A stretch of 7,203 bases of DNA from Thermoplasmata archaeon M9B2D. Its GTDB lineage: Archaea; Thermoplasmatota; E2; DHVEG-1. The notes beneath the pieces were generated by a model. That model made no database searches and had not been told where the DNA came from. It saw only the letters and a program-made list of their open reading frames with translations. Both the position numbers and the translations under genes were made by a program. The stretch covers positions 1 to 7,203 of the forward strand of contig MUGD01000097.1 in NCBI GenBank assembly GCA_002900555.1, read 5' to 3'. Positions 5,804 through 7,203 of the stretch are shown here, piece after piece (the first letter of the stretch is position 1; each line of letters starts with the position of its first letter).

Positions 5804-5914
5804 GCTCCGGTAGTCTGTTGAAGTATCAAACTGCAATAGTACCGAGTGTAGTCCGGCCCAGCATGGGGGATTCTCGATCCCCCGACCCGGGTTCAAATCC
5901 CGGCCGGAGCACCA
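5804..5914 (+). tRNA. tRNA-Glu (CTC) with a D-arm intron and encoded CCA
   Basis: The acceptor strands are GCTCCGG (5804-5810) and CCGGAGC (5904-5910), with discriminator A5911 and encoded CCA 5912-5914. The T arm is CCGGG-TTCAAAT-CCCGG. The anticodon arm is GGGGA-TTCTCGA-TCCCC, giving anticodon CTC, which reads the Glu codon GAG. Without an insert the D arm would read TA-GTGT-AGTCCGGCCCA-GCAT, the usual archaeal tRNA-Glu form. The genomic copy has 33 extra bases in the 5' strand of this arm, best read as an intron at 5814-5846, and the spliced tRNA would be 78 bases with CCA. T-rich DNA (5916-5928) just after the gene probably terminates it. The second copy of GCTCCGG at 5783 was rejected as the 5' end because it lacks T8 and the TAGT that follows. 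Confidence 0.87.
5814..5846 (+). other. 33-nt tRNA intron in the D stem (approximately between positions 10 and 11)
   Basis: A relaxed bulge-helix-bulge can be drawn. The outer helix CCGG (5807-5810) pairs with CCGG (5853-5856). Three-base bulges AGT lie at 5812-5814 and 5845-5847. The central helix pairs CTGT (5815-5818) with GTAG (5848-5851), including two G-U pairs. Cutting AG/T in each bulge rejoins the exact D-arm sequence expected for tRNA-Glu. Because both bulges carry the same bases, the boundaries could shift by one or two positions without changing the product. From established knowledge, the archaeal tRNA splicing endonuclease removes such introns, and non-anticodon positions occur mainly in lineages with a relaxed enzyme. 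Confidence 0.68.
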
Positions 5915-5928
5915 CTTTTATTATTTAT
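5915..5928 (+). terminator. T-rich terminator after tRNA-Glu
   Basis: C-TTTT-ATTATTTAT starts one base after the encoded CCA. Archaeal RNA polymerase commonly stops at such T-rich runs. The element overlaps the stop codon (5925-5927) of the convergent surface-protein gene. Confidence 0.45.
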
Positions 5929-7203
5929 CTAGTAAGATATCGATGTTTTATCATTGGGATTGCAATAGCAACAAGAGAAGTCAATATACTAAGTGTAAAT
6001 GCCCCAATACCAATACCTTGGGATGCCAGTACATCTATTTGTAGAATAGGAATTTCGATAGAACCAGAAGAATAAGATAAACCATGCCCACTCTTTACCT
6101 CATAGTATAGTGAATAGTTCCCTCCTTCTGATGGAACAGGAAGATGAAGTATTAGAGTTCCCCCCTGCTCTGATTGAATTATAATTTCATAGGAAAGCCA
6201 GATGAAACTAATTGGTATCCCGGCCAGCAAAGATCCGTTCAGACATTGGACCCTGAGCTGCACAGTTACCTCCTGAAGTGGTGGAAAAACCTCAAACTGG
6301 TATAGCTCCAAATGAACGGGAATAGAATGGCTGACAGTAAGTTGATAGTCATACTTCACAGAAATTTCGAATAGAGTAATGTTGCCTGAATAAACAATAG
6401 AAATGTTATACAAACCTTCCAAATTTGGTGCAATCATCATCAAGGAAGCTATTCCGTCATTGTCAGTTGCTTCAGTAAATACTACAAGACCATTAATTAG
6501 GATCTGGAGAGGCCGATGAGAGCAATTTCCATTCCAGTCTGTTAGTTTGATAGTAAAAAGAAGTTCTTGGGCAAGAGAAGCATAATGAATAATGTTGCTT
6601 TCTTGCAACACTAATACTGGTCTGGACCACACGAGTAAAGAAAAGTAATAAGTACCATTTGTGATGAATGGGTTTTCCATCATGAGTTTCAAATAATGCA
6701 TGCCAGGGGGAGTTGAAAATGGAAATCGTATTTCTGAGGTGAGTGGACTATAGAGAACTTCTATGGTGGTGGTAAATCCACTTGTATTGTCTGTAAGTAT
6801 GATGTGTGTTCCTTCAAATGGCCGACCAAAATAATCGTTAACTGCTATTTTGATTGGTGTAGAATTTCCAATTATAGGAACCGCAGAGACCTCAACATCT
6901 AGTAAGGCAGGGCTCATAATTCTTAATTCAAAACTAATGAATGAATTAGTATAACGCTCAGTTCCGTTGTAAGTCAACTGGAAGATATGTAGTCCTGGCA
7001 TGAATCTGGTGTCTATATCGAGATAGAATGTAGCATTGCCCAAAGTATTCGTCGTGAGCGTATCAAAAAGGTCATCATCAACATAGACTCTGACTTCTGT
7101 AGAAATGCCACTATCACCTGCTGACAGATTTATGTCAATGGTAAGACTATCACCAAGTAGAACATCATTTGGATGATTCTCAACTTTCAAGGATGTTGCT
7201 ATT
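5925..7203 (-). CDS. Ig-like cell-surface protein with C-terminal membrane anchor (5' partial)
   Basis: About 425 codons of a gene enter from the right edge. The TTG at 7188-7190 is unlikely to be a start, because the frame stays open to the edge (I-A-T-S before it) and falls inside a beta strand. About four Ig/Big-like beta-sandwich domains can be seen, with phrases such as MPGLHIFQLTYNG, TPPGMHYLKLMM and LEGLYNISIVYSG, and with many N-x-S/T sequons (NATF, NGTE, NSTP, NGSL). One membrane helix follows near the end (visible residues 396-418, GIGIGAFTL ... AIPMI), then the basic tail KHRYLTR. This is the usual topology of an archaeal envelope protein: outside domains, one helix, and a short positive cytoplasmic tail. 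The N-terminus and signal peptide are out of view. It shares style with the left surface protein but I see no close repeat between them. Function is unknown, perhaps adhesion or S-layer association. It ends 10 bp from the tRNA-Glu gene. Confidence 0.8.
   Translation of the reverse strand, partial: IATSLKVENHPNDVLLGDSLTIDINLSAGDSGISTEVRVYVDDDLFDTLTTNTLGNATFYLDIDTRFMPGLHIFQLTYNGTERYTNSFISFELRIMSPALLDVEVSAVPIIGNSTPIKIAVNDYFGRPFEGTHIILTDNTSGFTTTIEVLYSPLTSEIRFPFSTPPGMHYLKLMMENPFITNGTYYFSLLVWSRPVLVLQESNIIHYASLAQELLFTIKLTDWNGNCSHRPLQILINGLVVFTEATDNDGIASLMMIAPNLEGLYNISIVYSGNITLFEISVKYDYQLTVSHSIPVHLELYQFEVFPPLQEVTVQLRVQCLNGSLLAGIPISFIWLSYEIIIQSEQGGTLILHLPVPSEGGNYSLYYEVKSGHGLSYSSGSIEIPILQIDVLASQGIGIGAFTLSILTSLVAIAIPMIKHRYLTR

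Noticed and set aside
5783..5914. tRNA starting at the upstream GCTCCGG copy (5783)
   Set aside because: The bases after it are AC, not the conserved T8 and TAGT seen after the 5804 copy. Joining it to the D arm would leave the D-stem junction short.
5804..5914. tRNA-Glu 3' end as an integration site of a mobile element
   Set aside because: No integrase gene and no second copy of the tRNA 3' end are visible in the window.
5818..6075. Plus-strand ORF of 85 codons over the tRNA and surface-gene end
   Set aside because: It runs through the tRNA and then antisense to the membrane anchor of the surface protein. Its sequence has no protein-like pattern and no ribosome site was seen.
7188..7190. 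TTG as the start of the right surface protein
   Set aside because: The frame continues upstream to the edge and the residues around it look like a beta strand inside a domain. There is no signal peptide here.
69..7203. One large surface-protein gene split by insertion of the central block
   Set aside because: Both surface genes are on the minus strand, but the right piece carries the C-terminus and anchor while the left piece carries the signal peptide. That order is two separate genes, not one interrupted gene.

Overview
The window looks archaeal and probably comes from an Asgard or related TACK-type lineage. The evidence is a transcription factor B (TFIIB-like) gene, an RNA polymerase subunit resembling eukaryotic and archaeal Rpb8/RpoG, a tRNA-Glu with a short intron that fits a bulge-helix-bulge, a FlaI/TadA-type secretion ATPase, and large cell-surface proteins with many N-x-S/T sequons and a single C-terminal membrane anchor. 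RpoG is known mainly from TACK and Asgard archaea. The phylum-level placement is inference, because no marker here fixes it.

Layout from left to right. Positions 1-231 (+) are the 3' end of a 2-oxoacid:ferredoxin oxidoreductase alpha subunit. It converges with, and overlaps by 163 bp, a secreted Ig-like surface protein (69-1931, -). Across a short divergent intergenic region (1932-2054) lies rpoG (2055-2420, +). After a structured 168-bp gap comes a divergent TFB paralogue (2589-3632, +), then a type II/IV secretion ATPase (3696-5390, +) and a 68-residue Flp-like pilin candidate (5489-5695, +). A tRNA-Glu(CTC) gene with an intron in the D arm (5804-5914, +) ends 10 bp before the stop codon of a second Ig-like surface protein (5925-7203, -). 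That protein has its membrane anchor here, and its N-terminus lies outside the window.

How the parts may work together. The plus-strand block TFB paralogue, pilus-type ATPase and Flp-like pilin is the most interesting unit. It looks like a small surface-filament locus with its own general transcription factor as neighbour and possible dedicated initiator. Each of the three intergenic spaces in or before this block carries an inverted repeat: a dyad around a TATA-like palindrome before tfb, a repeat plus a 12-bp palindrome before the ATPase, and a hairpin before the pilin. No platform protein (TadC/PilC/FlaJ) or prepilin peptidase lies in the window, so those would have to be encoded elsewhere. 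The functional link among the three genes is inferred from gene order only.

No CRISPR array, insertion sequence, integrase or rRNA was seen.
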